64,000 nucleotides of DNA from Armatimonas sp043757465 (GTDB lineage: Bacteria > Armatimonadota > Armatimonadia > Armatimonadales > Armatimonadaceae). Made by a program: the position numbers and the translations under genes. The stretch spans positions 10,472-74,471 of the forward strand of contig NZ_JAYVPL010000041.1 of assembly GCF_043757465.1 (NCBI RefSeq), written 5' to 3'. Under the pieces are notes generated by a model. That model saw only the letters and a program-made list of their open reading frames with translations. It did no database searches and had not been told where the DNA came from. This document shows, in pieces, positions 31,417 to 39,160 of this stretch (the first letter of the stretch is position 1; each line of letters starts with the position of its first letter).

Positions 31417-32562
31417 CTACCGCTTCCGGCGGTTCTGAAGCTTTCGCTCGCCGCGACGAATGAGTGTTTCGAGATTTTTATTAGATGAGCCTACAAGCTT
31501 TCCGATCTTATCCAGACCAAGCAGGAAAAAACTGATAGCTAGTGTTAAAGGAGTAAAGAGAAATAGTATAACTTTACCAACACTCATTCCTGCACGAGCT
31601 GAGCCCGAAAAGAGCTTGTCAATGGGACGTTGGATTGTATTGCTAAGTCTTCCTAGGGCACTTACGAAACTCACGACCCACTTCGGTCGTCGTAGACTGG
31701 CCGTAACACGGGTGGTGAATAGGGTGAGTGCAAGGCTGGGAATTGTGAAAAACCAGCAGTTTGCGTAAACAAAGTAGCCAATAATAGTTGAATTAGAGGC
31801 GATCAGCCAGCAAGATATCACGAGTTTGAGCTGGCTTACGACAAATGTTACGGTCAGTCCTAGGAAAATTAGTCTCATAGTGCGCTGTGCTGAGTAGCGA
31901 CGGTAGAGTCCATATCCCCAGAAAAAAACAATCGCAGCGAAATATCCCTGCATCCCGGAAAGAGTGACAGGAGTGGGAATGCTTGCTCCATCAATGTAAA
32001 TATTTTCTGGGGTAATCGCTATCTGATGCCCAAGGCGAAGGAGGATCCCCTTGAGGATCGTGCCGTGCAAGTTAAGCCCCAGTAGCTCGAAACGACTTGT
32101 CGCGCTTTCAGGAAGCCAGGGGACAATTAAAAGTAAATACAGGATCGGGGCTCGCAGTATTTTAAGAACATTCTTACCGTAAACACAGACGATAACTCCA
32201 ATTAGCATCAGGACCAACCCGAGCACTGCGGCGACGCTTAATCGTGAAAAATGGGCGAAAAAATAGAGGAGACTGCCACACACAAGTACTGTCAACGAGC
32301 CTTTCTTCTGAGGTTTCCCGACATGACGTTCCCAGTGTGCCTGTGCTGCCTGATGTGCCTTAAAAGTCGCACGACGTCCCCAAAGAATGATGCAAAAGAG
32401 GGGGAGAACGAACGGTTGTGCTGCGAGAATAGAGTAGTGGGATTTCCACCAATCGCTCATCCATTCAAAGGGGATGATCCAGGTTGCTAGGTAGATCAGT
32501 CCTAGAATAAACCACGAGCGCTCTTGCACTATATAGGTTTTTAGCGCTTGGAGACGTGACAT
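31417..32562 (-). CDS. Exosortase-like membrane protein lacking catalytic residues (copy B)
   Basis: A 381-residue polytopic membrane protein with the exosortase/archaeosortase topology (about eight helices). At the position of the catalytic P-C-S-G motif it reads TPVTLSGMQGY: Cys is replaced by Leu201 while SG (202-203) is kept. The N-x-x-R motif is S-Q-L-K (Lys246 instead of Arg) and no His follows. Compared with the intact enzyme at 35942-37627, all three catalytic residues are therefore missing. A C-terminal basic extension of ~100 residues (KLQNRRKR at the end) is unusual. It starts directly after the stop of the upstream lipoprotein gene. It may act as a scaffold, binding protein or polymer-handling protein instead of a protease. 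Confidence 0.75.
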   Translation of the reverse strand: MSRLQALKTYIVQERSWFILGLIYLATWIIPFEWMSDWWKSHYSILAAQPFVLPLFCIILWGRRATFKAHQAAQAHWERHVGKPQKKGSLTVLVCGSLLYFFAHFSRLSVAAVLGLVLMLIGVIVCVYGKNVLKILRAPILYLLLIVPWLPESATSRFELLGLNLHGTILKGILLRLGHQIAITPENIYIDGASIPTPVTLSGMQGYFAAIVFFWGYGLYRRYSAQRTMRLIFLGLTVTFVVSQLKLVISCWLIASNSTIIGYFVYANCWFFTIPSLALTLFTTRVTASLRRPKWVVSFVSALGRLSNTIQRPIDKLFSGSARAGMSVGKVILFLFTPLTLAISFFLLGLDKIGKLVGSSNKNLETLIRRGERKLQNRRKR

Positions 32563-33255
32563 CTACTTACCCTTGACCTGATAGCGCTCCAGATCCTGAA
32601 GGGCTGGCTTACCATCATCGGCAAAACTTCTGCGCACAAACCCGATTTTCTCAGAGAGCCACCGGATCGACGGAAAGTGCAGAGCTTGCTCTTTTGGACG
32701 GCTCATGGTGAGTACACTATCAATTCTAAAACATTGAAAACGTCCTGTCCGTGTCTGCAGATTTTCTTGCGCTGTTACTCTGGTATACGCAGTGGAGTTA
32801 TACTCTTTTCCTTTGAAACGTACAGAACCTTTCCACGTAATTTCATCTCCTTCACGAAGCACGGCTTTTAGGAGAGGAAGGGGAGGAGATAGGACTAATA
32901 ACTCTTGCTGTTTTTCCCCAAATGCTAGTAGGGACAAGCCACTGTCATCGTTTTTATAGACTTCTTGTCGCCAGAGTACTCCTTCCCGGAATAATTGAAG
33001 GTGTGTGCCTGTTGAGGCTCCTACTTGCTTTGGGCCGACGACTACAATCTTGTCACGCGTGGTGTGTTTTTCACTGATACCATTCATCTCCCAGAAGGTA
33101 CCAGGTGTCAGTGGCAAGAGCTTTTGGCTCGTCGTTTGTGCAGGAGAAGCCCTCTCTTTAAGATAGGCGCTATCTTCTCCACCCGCGACTAATTGGGGGG
33201 CACATCCCATAAGCAGAGCAAGCAGGCTTGGTACGAATCTCAATATCGGTTTCAT
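32563..33255 (-). CDS. Lipoprotein of the first exosortase-like cassette
   Basis: A 230-residue predicted lipoprotein (leader FVPSLLALLMGC, lipobox Cys18). The beta-rich body has no known family that I can name. It shares its layout with the lipoprotein at 30051-30749 (LTPGTFWEMNG, DEITWKGSVRFKGKE, RTGRFQCFRIDSVL, RWLSEKIGFVRR). Start overlaps the EpsI-like gene by 4 bp, and the next gene (exosortase-like copy B) begins at the base after its stop. Periplasmic, membrane-anchored role inferred only. Confidence 0.7.
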   Translation of the reverse strand: MKPILRFVPSLLALLMGCAPQLVAGGEDSAYLKERASPAQTTSQKLLPLTPGTFWEMNGISEKHTTRDKIVVVGPKQVGASTGTHLQLFREGVLWRQEVYKNDDSGLSLLAFGEKQQELLVLSPPLPLLKAVLREGDEITWKGSVRFKGKEYNSTAYTRVTAQENLQTRTGRFQCFRIDSVLTMSRPKEQALHFPSIRWLSEKIGFVRRSFADDGKPALQDLERYQVKGK

Positions 33256-33902
33256 TTGCTATTTCCCAAGTTCTGTTTGTAAAGACTTAAGGCAACCGTA
33301 TCCAGGCTCCGACGGGCCTGTGCACCATTCTTGTCTGTGGGAGGAATGAGCATATAGAGACGTACCAGGCACAATGGCTCCTTGTTCCAAATCGTGGCCC
33401 ATCCTAACCGAAGACGATCCGGGAAACCCTGCTGAATACCTTGTTCACCATAGAGATAAGTCTTACCTGAGGGGCTCTGGAGCCAGGAATAGACAAGTAA
33501 CCTGCCATTTCCCCGCGGTACTTTCAGTACCCATGCACGTAAGGGGTTATCTGCGCCAAAGAGAGTCAGCTTTCGTTGGGCAGTGAGTGACAGGGGGAAA
33601 AAAACGTCTGGTTCCCTGTAGGACTCGAAAGATCGCACTGCGATTAACTGGCAGGTAATCTCATCATCCAGCGGATTCTTAAATGCTACGCCGCGTACCT
33701 TGGGCAGAGAAAGACGGGTTAAAAAGTCCTGAGAGAGAGGGGTATCAATTGCTTCCCAGTTACCCGCACTCACGGGGACATCCAGAAGCCAGTCATTGGT
33801 ACGTCCTAGCCGATACGAGAGAAACAGATTTAGCAGGGCGACGCTTGCCAGAAAAGCTCCCAGTCGCTTGATCCGTTCTGAAAGTAAACTTTGTGAGGTC
33901 AT
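33252..33902 (-). CDS. EpsI-like protein (DUF3485-type) of the first cassette
   Basis: A 216-residue protein with an N-terminal helix (LGAFLASVALLNLFLSYRLG) and an exported domain that follows the EpsI plan: DVPVSAGNWEAIDTPLSQ, SYREPDVFFPL, RLLVYSWLQSPSG and CLVRLYMLIP. Unlike the second copy, the central H-x-P-x-x-C segment is degenerate (SYREPDVFF, no His and no Cys), so divergence from the classical EpsI is greater. It overlaps both neighbours by 4 bp (ATGA), between the exosortase-like protein and the lipoprotein. Confidence 0.7.
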   Translation of the reverse strand: MTSQSLLSERIKRLGAFLASVALLNLFLSYRLGRTNDWLLDVPVSAGNWEAIDTPLSQDFLTRLSLPKVRGVAFKNPLDDEITCQLIAVRSFESYREPDVFFPLSLTAQRKLTLFGADNPLRAWVLKVPRGNGRLLVYSWLQSPSGKTYLYGEQGIQQGFPDRLRLGWATIWNKEPLCLVRLYMLIPPTDKNGAQARRSLDTVALSLYKQNLGNSK

Positions 33903-34813
33903 TTTTCCTCCGGCGTTGTCGGATTACTGAGGAGTTTTCTCGTGGCGAGGAAGATGGTTGCGAGGACACACAAGATTGTTGGTAGGGCGGGGATACTTGC
34001 CAGAGTATTTGCCACGGAAGGGTATTGACGCGCCACGAGTCCGATTAAAAGTAGCCGGAATAAGTTTATTATCACTGTCAGGAATGCTGCGATAAGCAGG
34101 GTTAAGAGACTTTTTAACAGAGGGGCACGTTTCCAGATCAAGTAGCTGACAGTTCCGAAAATTGCAAAAAGAAAGACATCTATACCACTTAGCGAAGGGA
34201 TAATCTGAAGCTGCCAACCTGATTGTTTAATGGTGACTTGAGCTCCCATGATGCGTGTCTGAATTCCCATCAGATCTAGGCCACCCCCTAACATGGTTGC
34301 ACCTGCTAACTGGAGACGAGCAAGTAAGACAAGAAAGAGGGTATGTGGAGGAGGGATCATTAGTAAGAGGAGCAATAACGGACTAATAACGCTACGAAGT
34401 AGGAAAGGGCCAAAAAGATAGAACACAGTTCCTATAATAACCAAGCAGAAACCAAGAATGCTAACTAGAGGCAATAAAGCGATTTGGGATAAAATCAGTC
34501 CCAGACATCCTAGAACGATCAGGATCATGTTGCCAGAACGCCGTGGGTCGCGTGGATCGGGGAATAATTCCTCTAGCTCCTTGGCCGTCCGCTGCCAGTC
34601 AGGCTTGCGTGTCCAAGCGAGCAAAGCTACAACAGGGAGAACCCAAGCTTGTACAAATAACTGTGAACCGGTTTCAAACCACAAAGGAGAACAGATGCGA
34701 AACGGAATCCATGCCAGGGCAACTCCCGGAGGAATGAGCCACCAGAGTGCGGAAGGCTGTTTCCGTGACCGGGTGTCCGAATTCTTAACATCATTAGTCA
34801 CAATATCAACCAT
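33899..34813 (-). CDS. Exosortase-like membrane protein lacking catalytic residues (copy A)
   Basis: A 304-residue polytopic membrane protein. The exosortase core is recognisable as IIPSLSGIDVFLFAI and VIINLFRLLLIGL: N250 and Arg253 of the N-x-x-R motif are kept, but the catalytic Cys is Leu208 (SLSG instead of PCSG) and no His follows the Arg motif where the intact enzyme has H-D. It precedes the EpsI-like and lipoprotein genes with 4-bp overlaps. A catalytic role as a PEP-CTERM protease is not expected; whether it handles another substrate is unknown. The same cassette order is repeated at 31417-30051. Confidence 0.78.
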   Translation of the reverse strand: MVDIVTNDVKNSDTRSRKQPSALWWLIPPGVALAWIPFRICSPLWFETGSQLFVQAWVLPVVALLAWTRKPDWQRTAKELEELFPDPRDPRRSGNMILIVLGCLGLILSQIALLPLVSILGFCLVIIGTVFYLFGPFLLRSVISPLLLLLLMIPPPHTLFLVLLARLQLAGATMLGGGLDLMGIQTRIMGAQVTIKQSGWQLQIIPSLSGIDVFLFAIFGTVSYLIWKRAPLLKSLLTLLIAAFLTVIINLFRLLLIGLVARQYPSVANTLASIPALPTILCVLATIFLATRKLLSNPTTPEEK

Positions 34814-34846
34814 ATTACCATAATCCGCTTCCTGTAACGGGAAGCA

Positions 34847-35041
34847 TTAGTGTTTGCGAGCCACTCGTGCGGCTAGAGCAAAAAGTCCGATCAGACCCGT
34901 TAGGCAGAACGCAATAATTCCCCCAAAATAGCCGGGTACTCCCAGATACTGTGAAATCAGGACTCCCAGAAAACCCATGACAAATGTTGCCAGGAACCAA
35001 CTAACAAATGTCCACCACCAGTACGGTCTCTGATGTTTCAT
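34847..35041 (-). CDS. Small membrane protein
   Basis: A 64-residue protein with two hydrophobic helices (FVSWFLATFVMGFLGVLI and GIIAFCLTGLIGLFALAA) and a basic tail (RVARKH). No family recognised. Its ATG overlaps the stop of the upstream TPR-like gene by 4 bp, which supports it being real and part of the long operon. The 33 bp to the next gene contain little. Confidence 0.65.
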   Translation of the reverse strand: MKHQRPYWWWTFVSWFLATFVMGFLGVLISQYLGVPGYFGGIIAFCLTGLIGLFALAARVARKH

Positions 35042-35439
35042 TGTTCCCAGACCTCTTTCTTTTTTTGACGAACTGTCTCAAGTGCCCGTAGTCCCCCGCC
35101 TTCTGGATCGAAGAGCTGCCCTTGAATACCATCCAGCGGCTTCAAGGCGACCTCTGCATCCTCATAGTGACCTGCTGCAAGATAGGCTTGCCCTAGAGCG
35201 ATTCGCCAGCGCCAGTTACGTCCGACATCACGTAGGAGTGGAATGCCACAGAGAAGCCCTCCGAGGCCAAAGAGCAGGTTACTCAGCCATGGACGCGCTC
35301 CCCAGAGAGGCTTGAGAAGGGTAAGAAGCAGAGCACAGGCCGCAATCCGTACGACCAGCAGTACCACGGCACGTATCTGACGGCGTAAAAGCTCCCGAAG
35401 AGCAGCACCGCGCTCGGGGAGAATCGCTTGTTTAGTCAT
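35038..35439 (-). CDS. Membrane protein with a TPR-like tail
   Basis: About 133 residues from the ATG at 35439 (MTKQAILPERG); a GTG at 35451 is also possible. Two hydrophobic helices (VVLLVVRIAACALLLTLL and LSNLLFGLGGLLCGIPLL) are followed by one TPR-like helix pair (RIALGQAYLAAGHYEDAEVAL) and a charged tail. It is the first gene of the long minus-strand unit. TAGTGT lies 8 nt before the ATG, a weak leaderless -10 candidate. Function unknown; TPR proteins often accompany exosortase loci. Confidence 0.65.
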   Translation of the reverse strand: MTKQAILPERGAALRELLRRQIRAVVLLVVRIAACALLLTLLKPLWGARPWLSNLLFGLGGLLCGIPLLRDVGRNWRWRIALGQAYLAAGHYEDAEVALKPLDGIQGQLFDPEGGGLRALETVRQKKKEVWEQ

Positions 35440-35551
35440 TCTGCCCCACACTACGGCGGGCAGGCGTCTTTAAATAGTGTAATTGGGCAAGCGGCACAGC
35501 GTATTAGACCACTTGTCAAACTCAGAGGCAAGCCCGAAACGCCGAGTCCTT

Positions 35552-35833
35552 TCAGGCGGCACGTCCCCCAGGCACCAGTGTCAGGTGTCCGTGGGTTCGG
35601 AGGCTCTGGCAGGGTGGGTGAGGCGCTGACAGATTGCTGTGTTCGATCACTGTCCACTCCGCTACAATAATGTTGTCTTGTACTAGAGCGAGCAGGCGTG
35701 GGCGGCGCGGCAGAGCAAGGTCACGCTCCGCAGCCCACTGGGCAATCTCGTGGCGCGCCTCGGTGCGATCTTGCCGATCGCTGGAAACGAGGAGACAGTT
35801 TCGATTGGAGTGAGTAGGAAAGATATTGACCAT
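35552..35833 (-). CDS. Doubtful small hypothetical protein
   Basis: The 490-bp gap between the long minus-strand operon and the exosortase gene holds an open frame of 93 codons starting at an ATG at 35833. The protein (QWAAERDLALPRRPRLLALVQDNIIVAEWTVIEHS, here given in parts: RLLALVQDNIIVAEW is the most protein-like section) matches nothing known to me. No ribosome site precedes it. The rest of the gap shows only the TATAAT of the exosortase gene and no clear terminator or riboswitch. Confidence 0.3.
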   Translation of the reverse strand: MVNIFPTHSNRNCLLVSSDRQDRTEARHEIAQWAAERDLALPRRPRLLALVQDNIIVAEWTVIEHSNLSAPHPPCQSLRTHGHLTLVPGGRAA

Positions 35834-35929
35834 GATATTTAAGTATCGGTTCGCGTGGCCTATTCATTCAGTCGGGCGAGAAAACCTGTCAATTCTGATA
35901 GCACTGTAACGAAACGAGGAGGTAGGGCG

Positions 35930-35935
35930 TATAAT
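35930..35935 (+). promoter_or_regulatory. TATAAT -10 box of the exosortase-EpsI gene
   Basis: Consensus TATAAT, 6 nt before the ATG at 35942. An AGGAGG at 35917-35922 is 19 nt from the ATG, too far for a ribosome site and upstream of the predicted start of transcription. Confidence 0.6.
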
Positions 35936-35941
35936 ACAACC

Positions 35942-37627
35942 ATGTCTACCGCGCCCACTCTCGCGTCGAAGTACCAGAAGCCCGCGTTCCCTTACCTGGC
36001 ACCCCTCGTCCTGGGGATTTTGTTTTTTTGCCTCTATGGTGTGGGGAACTGGCCGGGGATGCCGGGATTTTCCGAGGGCAGTCAAGCGACACTGGGGTTC
36101 CTGGTGTTTCGGTGGGCGACAGACCCGAGCGCAACCCATGGCTGGTTGATTATCCCTATCGCCTCCGCCGTGGTCTGGCACAAGCGCGAGAAGCTGCGCC
36201 GAATTGCGCTGTGCTCCGATAAACGCGGCCTCGGGGTGGTGGGCGTGGCGCTTGCGATGCATCTTGTGGAGAAAACCCTCGATATCAATGGGCCCTCGCC
36301 GCTCTCCATCCCGATCTTTCTTGCGGGCGCTGTTTGGTATCTCTGTGGGACAGCGTGGCTGCGGGAGCTGGCGTTTCCTCTTGCGTATTTAACGTTTTTT
36401 CTGCCCATCCCCGGTGGCCTCACCCAGCCGATCTCGTTTCCTCTGCGAATGATCGCAACGGGAGGCAGTAAGTGGATTGTTGAACATCTCTTCAATATTC
36501 AGGTGCTGGGTTCCGGTATGGACATGGAGTTTGCCTTTAAAAAGACGGGCGAGATGGTGCGTGTCAAGATTGCAGATCCGTGCTCGGGGATTCACTCGCT
36601 CATGGCGATCAAGGCGCTTCATGCCATCACTGCGTATATCTCGCGCCTGAAGCTCCCGTGGAAATGGGTACTGTTCTGGTTGGCCTTGCCGATTACACTG
36701 GCCGCCAATGTCATTCGGATCACCTTGCTGATTCTGGTGTGCTCGCTCTACGATCCCAAGTTTGGTTTGGGGACTTTCCATGATGCCTCTCCGTACCCTC
36801 TCTTTATTATTGTCTTGCTCCTGCTCGTTTCCATTGGCCGTACGATGGAGCGCGTCACGGGCGGAGAGAAGTGGTGGAAGGCCCGCCAGGAAAAAGAGAA
36901 GTCGGAGTGGGCGCAGATTCCCGCCCCGATAGGCTTCACACGCACGGGCACTCCGCCCCGGCTGGCGGTTCTAGGGGGGATGCTGGCAGCCGCACTGGCG
37001 ATCTCGCTCGTGGCGTCGGCACCTCCTGAGAAATCGCCCGCTGCCGATGTCCGTTCGATCTCCGCCGAGCTAGGGCGCTGGAAGTGCCCCGAGGGAGATT
37101 ATTCGGACCCCGCACTCGCCGATGCTGACTCCTACCTGATTCGGGACTATGTTCGCGATGATGGCCAGCGAGTGCAGCTTCTGGTGGTCTACCGGCGCTA
37201 CGGACGACGTGAGTTCGCACACCGCCCGGATCAGTGTTTTCCTGCGGGAGGCTACATTCAGCTCAAGAAGGACGAGGCGACATTGCCGTGGGCGGGGCGC
37301 GAGGACAAGGTTGTCCACATGCTCTTTGATGGGAGTGAGGTACAGCTCACGAGCGGCCAGAAAGGCTTGCCCATCACGACCGTTTCCTATTTCTTTGTCT
37401 CTGGAAACCGTAGCGAGTCGGACTTTATGCGCCAGCAGATGATCATGGCGACGGAGCGACTGGTTCGAAATAAGAACGGCTGGACTTTCGTGCGCCTGGT
37501 ATCGCCTCGGGTCACCACGGACGACGACGCACTCGCGGCGCAGAAAGAGTTTATGAAGACCTTCGAGGGCGAGATCCGTAAAGTCATCACCACCGATCCT
37601 GAGACTGCGGGGAAAGAGGGCGCGTGA
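35942..37627 (+). CDS. xrt: Exosortase fused to EpsI domain
   Basis: A 561-residue fusion. The N-terminal ~330 residues are an exosortase, the membrane transpeptidase-like enzyme thought to process PEP-CTERM tails, with the full catalytic set: Cys214 (ADPCSGIHSL), Arg259 (NVIRITLL) and His280 (GTFHDASPYPLF). After a basic linker and another membrane helix (LAVLGGMLAAALAISLVA) comes an EpsI/DUF3485 domain with REFAHRPDQCFPAGGY, which keeps the family His-x-Pro-x-x-Cys. The start at 35942 is chosen from the TATAAT 6 nt before the ATG; an earlier GTG at 35855 would lie upstream of that promoter. This is the active partner for the PEP-CTERM protein at 14650. It overlaps purN by 4 bp. Confidence 0.93.
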   Translation: MSTAPTLASKYQKPAFPYLAPLVLGILFFCLYGVGNWPGMPGFSEGSQATLGFLVFRWATDPSATHGWLIIPIASAVVWHKREKLRRIALCSDKRGLGVVGVALAMHLVEKTLDINGPSPLSIPIFLAGAVWYLCGTAWLRELAFPLAYLTFFLPIPGGLTQPISFPLRMIATGGSKWIVEHLFNIQVLGSGMDMEFAFKKTGEMVRVKIADPCSGIHSLMAIKALHAITAYISRLKLPWKWVLFWLALPITLAANVIRITLLILVCSLYDPKFGLGTFHDASPYPLFIIVLLLLVSIGRTMERVTGGEKWWKARQEKEKSEWAQIPAPIGFTRTGTPPRLAVLGGMLAAALAISLVASAPPEKSPAADVRSISAELGRWKCPEGDYSDPALADADSYLIRDYVRDDGQRVQLLVVYRRYGRREFAHRPDQCFPAGGYIQLKKDEATLPWAGREDKVVHMLFDGSEVQLTSGQKGLPITTVSYFFVSGNRSESDFMRQQMIMATERLVRNKNGWTFVRLVSPRVTTDDDALAAQKEFMKTFEGEIRKVITTDPETAGKEGA

Positions 37628-38256
37628 GCGAGAACAAGGCTTTGCGGATCGCTGTTTTTGTGGGGACGAAGGGGCGTGGCTCCAACCTGATGGCAGTGCA
37701 TGCCGCCGCTCAAGTGGGTCGCTTGAGTGGTGACGTGTGCCTGGTGCTGGGAACCAAACCCGATGCGCCCGCACTGTTGCGTGCTCGAGAGGCAGGAATC
37801 CCCGTGGCCGTGATCGCTCTCGGGGAGGGCTACGATGTGCGCCTACTCGCCGCTCTGGACGCTGCCAAGGCGGATACGATTGCTCTGGCGGGGTACTTGC
37901 GCAAGCTCCCTGAGCCTGTTGTGGAGCGCTTTCGCTGGCGGATTGTCAATGTCCATCCCGCGCTGCTGCCGTCGTTTGGTGGCAAGGGGATGTACGGTCA
38001 CCATGTGCATGAAGCGGTGCTCGCCTACGGCTGCAAAGTAAGTGGCTGCACGGTGCACTTCGTGGACACTGAGTACGACACGGGCCCGATCTTGCTCCAG
38101 CGCACGGTTCCCGTTCTCGATGATGATACGCCAGAGACACTGGCGGCCCGGATTCTTCCCGAGGAGCACGCTGCCTACATTGAGGCCCTCCGCTACCTCG
38201 CGGAGGGGCGCATCTCTGTAAAGGGCCGCCGGGTTACTGTTGCCAAGCGCGACTGA
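37624..38256 (+). CDS. purN: Phosphoribosylglycinamide formyltransferase
   Basis: A 210-residue PurN-type enzyme of purine biosynthesis that formylates GAR using 10-formyltetrahydrofolate. Diagnostic parts: VGTKGRGSNLMAV (phosphate loop), LAGYLRKLPEPVV and the catalytic block RIVNVHPALLPSFGGKGMYGHHVHEAVL with the Asn-x-His, followed by SGCTVHFVDTEYDTGPILLQ containing the catalytic Asp. It starts at a GTG that overlaps the exosortase stop (GTGA), an odd housekeeping partner for a surface-sorting gene. The N-terminus is a little longer than E. coli PurN. Confidence 0.93.
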   Translation: MSENKALRIAVFVGTKGRGSNLMAVHAAAQVGRLSGDVCLVLGTKPDAPALLRAREAGIPVAVIALGEGYDVRLLAALDAAKADTIALAGYLRKLPEPVVERFRWRIVNVHPALLPSFGGKGMYGHHVHEAVLAYGCKVSGCTVHFVDTEYDTGPILLQRTVPVLDDDTPETLAARILPEEHAAYIEALRYLAEGRISVKGRRVTVAKRD

Positions 38257-38269
38257 CGATTACAGGCGA

Positions 38270-39049
38270 TTATGAAGGGATAAATCCACGCTGCTTGAAC
38301 CACTGTGCGCACTGTTCGGGCCAGGCCAAAGTCTCTGGGAACTTCGGGTTCCCCAGACCGACCCCGTGCGGCGCGTGTTCATAGACTTGCAGCGCGAAGG
38401 GGACTCCACTAGCCGCGAGCGCCGTTGCGAAGAGGAGCGCGTTCTCGACGGGAACCACTGCATCGTCGGCGGTGTGCATGATAAAGCACGGCGGCGTGGT
38501 CTTGGTGACTTTCAGGTGGTTGGACAGCTCGCGCACCAGCTCGACGGGGGGATTGTCCCCAAGCAGGTTGCGCCGCGAGCCCATGTGGGCGGCTTTGCCC
38601 TCCAGCGTGATCACCGGGTAGAGAAGCACCGCCAGATCGGGGCGGTCGTCGGGGCTGGTGAAGTGGGTGGCGGCGGTGCTGGTGAGGTGCCCGCCTGCCG
38701 AGAAGCCGAGAATCCCGACACGCTTGGTATCCACATTCCACTCCCGTGCTTTTGCTCGGACGGCCTTAATCGCACTGAGCGCGTCGGTCATCTCGGCAGG
38801 ATGGTGGTACTTGGGCCCGAGGCGGTACTTCAAGACGGCGGCGAAGATGCCCAGCGTATTGAGCCACTTTGCGATAGGCTCCCCTTCGTGTGCCGCCAGC
38901 CCGCCGTAGCCCCCACCGGGGCAGACAATCACTGCCGCCCCATTGGGCTTCTCGGGCGGGTAGAGCGTCAGGCTGGGAATGTCCTCGGGCGCATTGCCTA
39001 AAGAAAACGGAACTTGACCGTCGGGGTAGAGCGGGATAATCGTATTCAT
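38270..39049 (-). CDS. Alpha/beta-hydrolase, acetyl-esterase-like
   Basis: A 259-residue hydrolase of the BD-FAE/acetyl xylan esterase-like group. After LTLYPPEKPNGAAVIVCPGGGYGGLAAHEG (a GGGY oxyanion region) comes the nucleophile elbow GILGFSAGGHL, then DLAVLLYPVITLEG, and a C-terminal acid-His pair in CFIMHTADDAVVPVENA and YEHAPHGVGLGNP. No signal peptide; cytoplasmic or unusual export. Related enzymes deacetylate plant polysaccharides. TAAAAT ends 5 nt before the ATG, so a leaderless message is likely. Confidence 0.85.
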   Translation of the reverse strand: MNTIIPLYPDGQVPFSLGNAPEDIPSLTLYPPEKPNGAAVIVCPGGGYGGLAAHEGEPIAKWLNTLGIFAAVLKYRLGPKYHHPAEMTDALSAIKAVRAKAREWNVDTKRVGILGFSAGGHLTSTAATHFTSPDDRPDLAVLLYPVITLEGKAAHMGSRRNLLGDNPPVELVRELSNHLKVTKTTPPCFIMHTADDAVVPVENALLFATALAASGVPFALQVYEHAPHGVGLGNPKFPETLAWPEQCAQWFKQRGFIPS

Positions 39050-39054
39050 GGGCT

Positions 39055-39060
39055 ATTTTA
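39055..39060 (-). promoter_or_regulatory. TAAAAT -10 box of the esterase gene
   Basis: Minus-strand TAAAAT, 5 nt before the ATG at 39049; no Shine-Dalgarno. Confidence 0.5.
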
Positions 39061-39160
39061 CAGCATCCTGCATTTTTCATCCCCTGCTCGCACCGCTCGC
39101 GACCCCTTCGGCTGATCGGCACAGTACCTGGGTGCGGGGACTTTCAGGCCCCTGACCGGG

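Noticed and set aside
35452..35600. Possible c-di-GMP or other riboswitch in the gap before the exosortase
   Set aside because: Some conserved-looking bases but no match to the GEMM core that I could align; nothing else suggests a known riboswitch.
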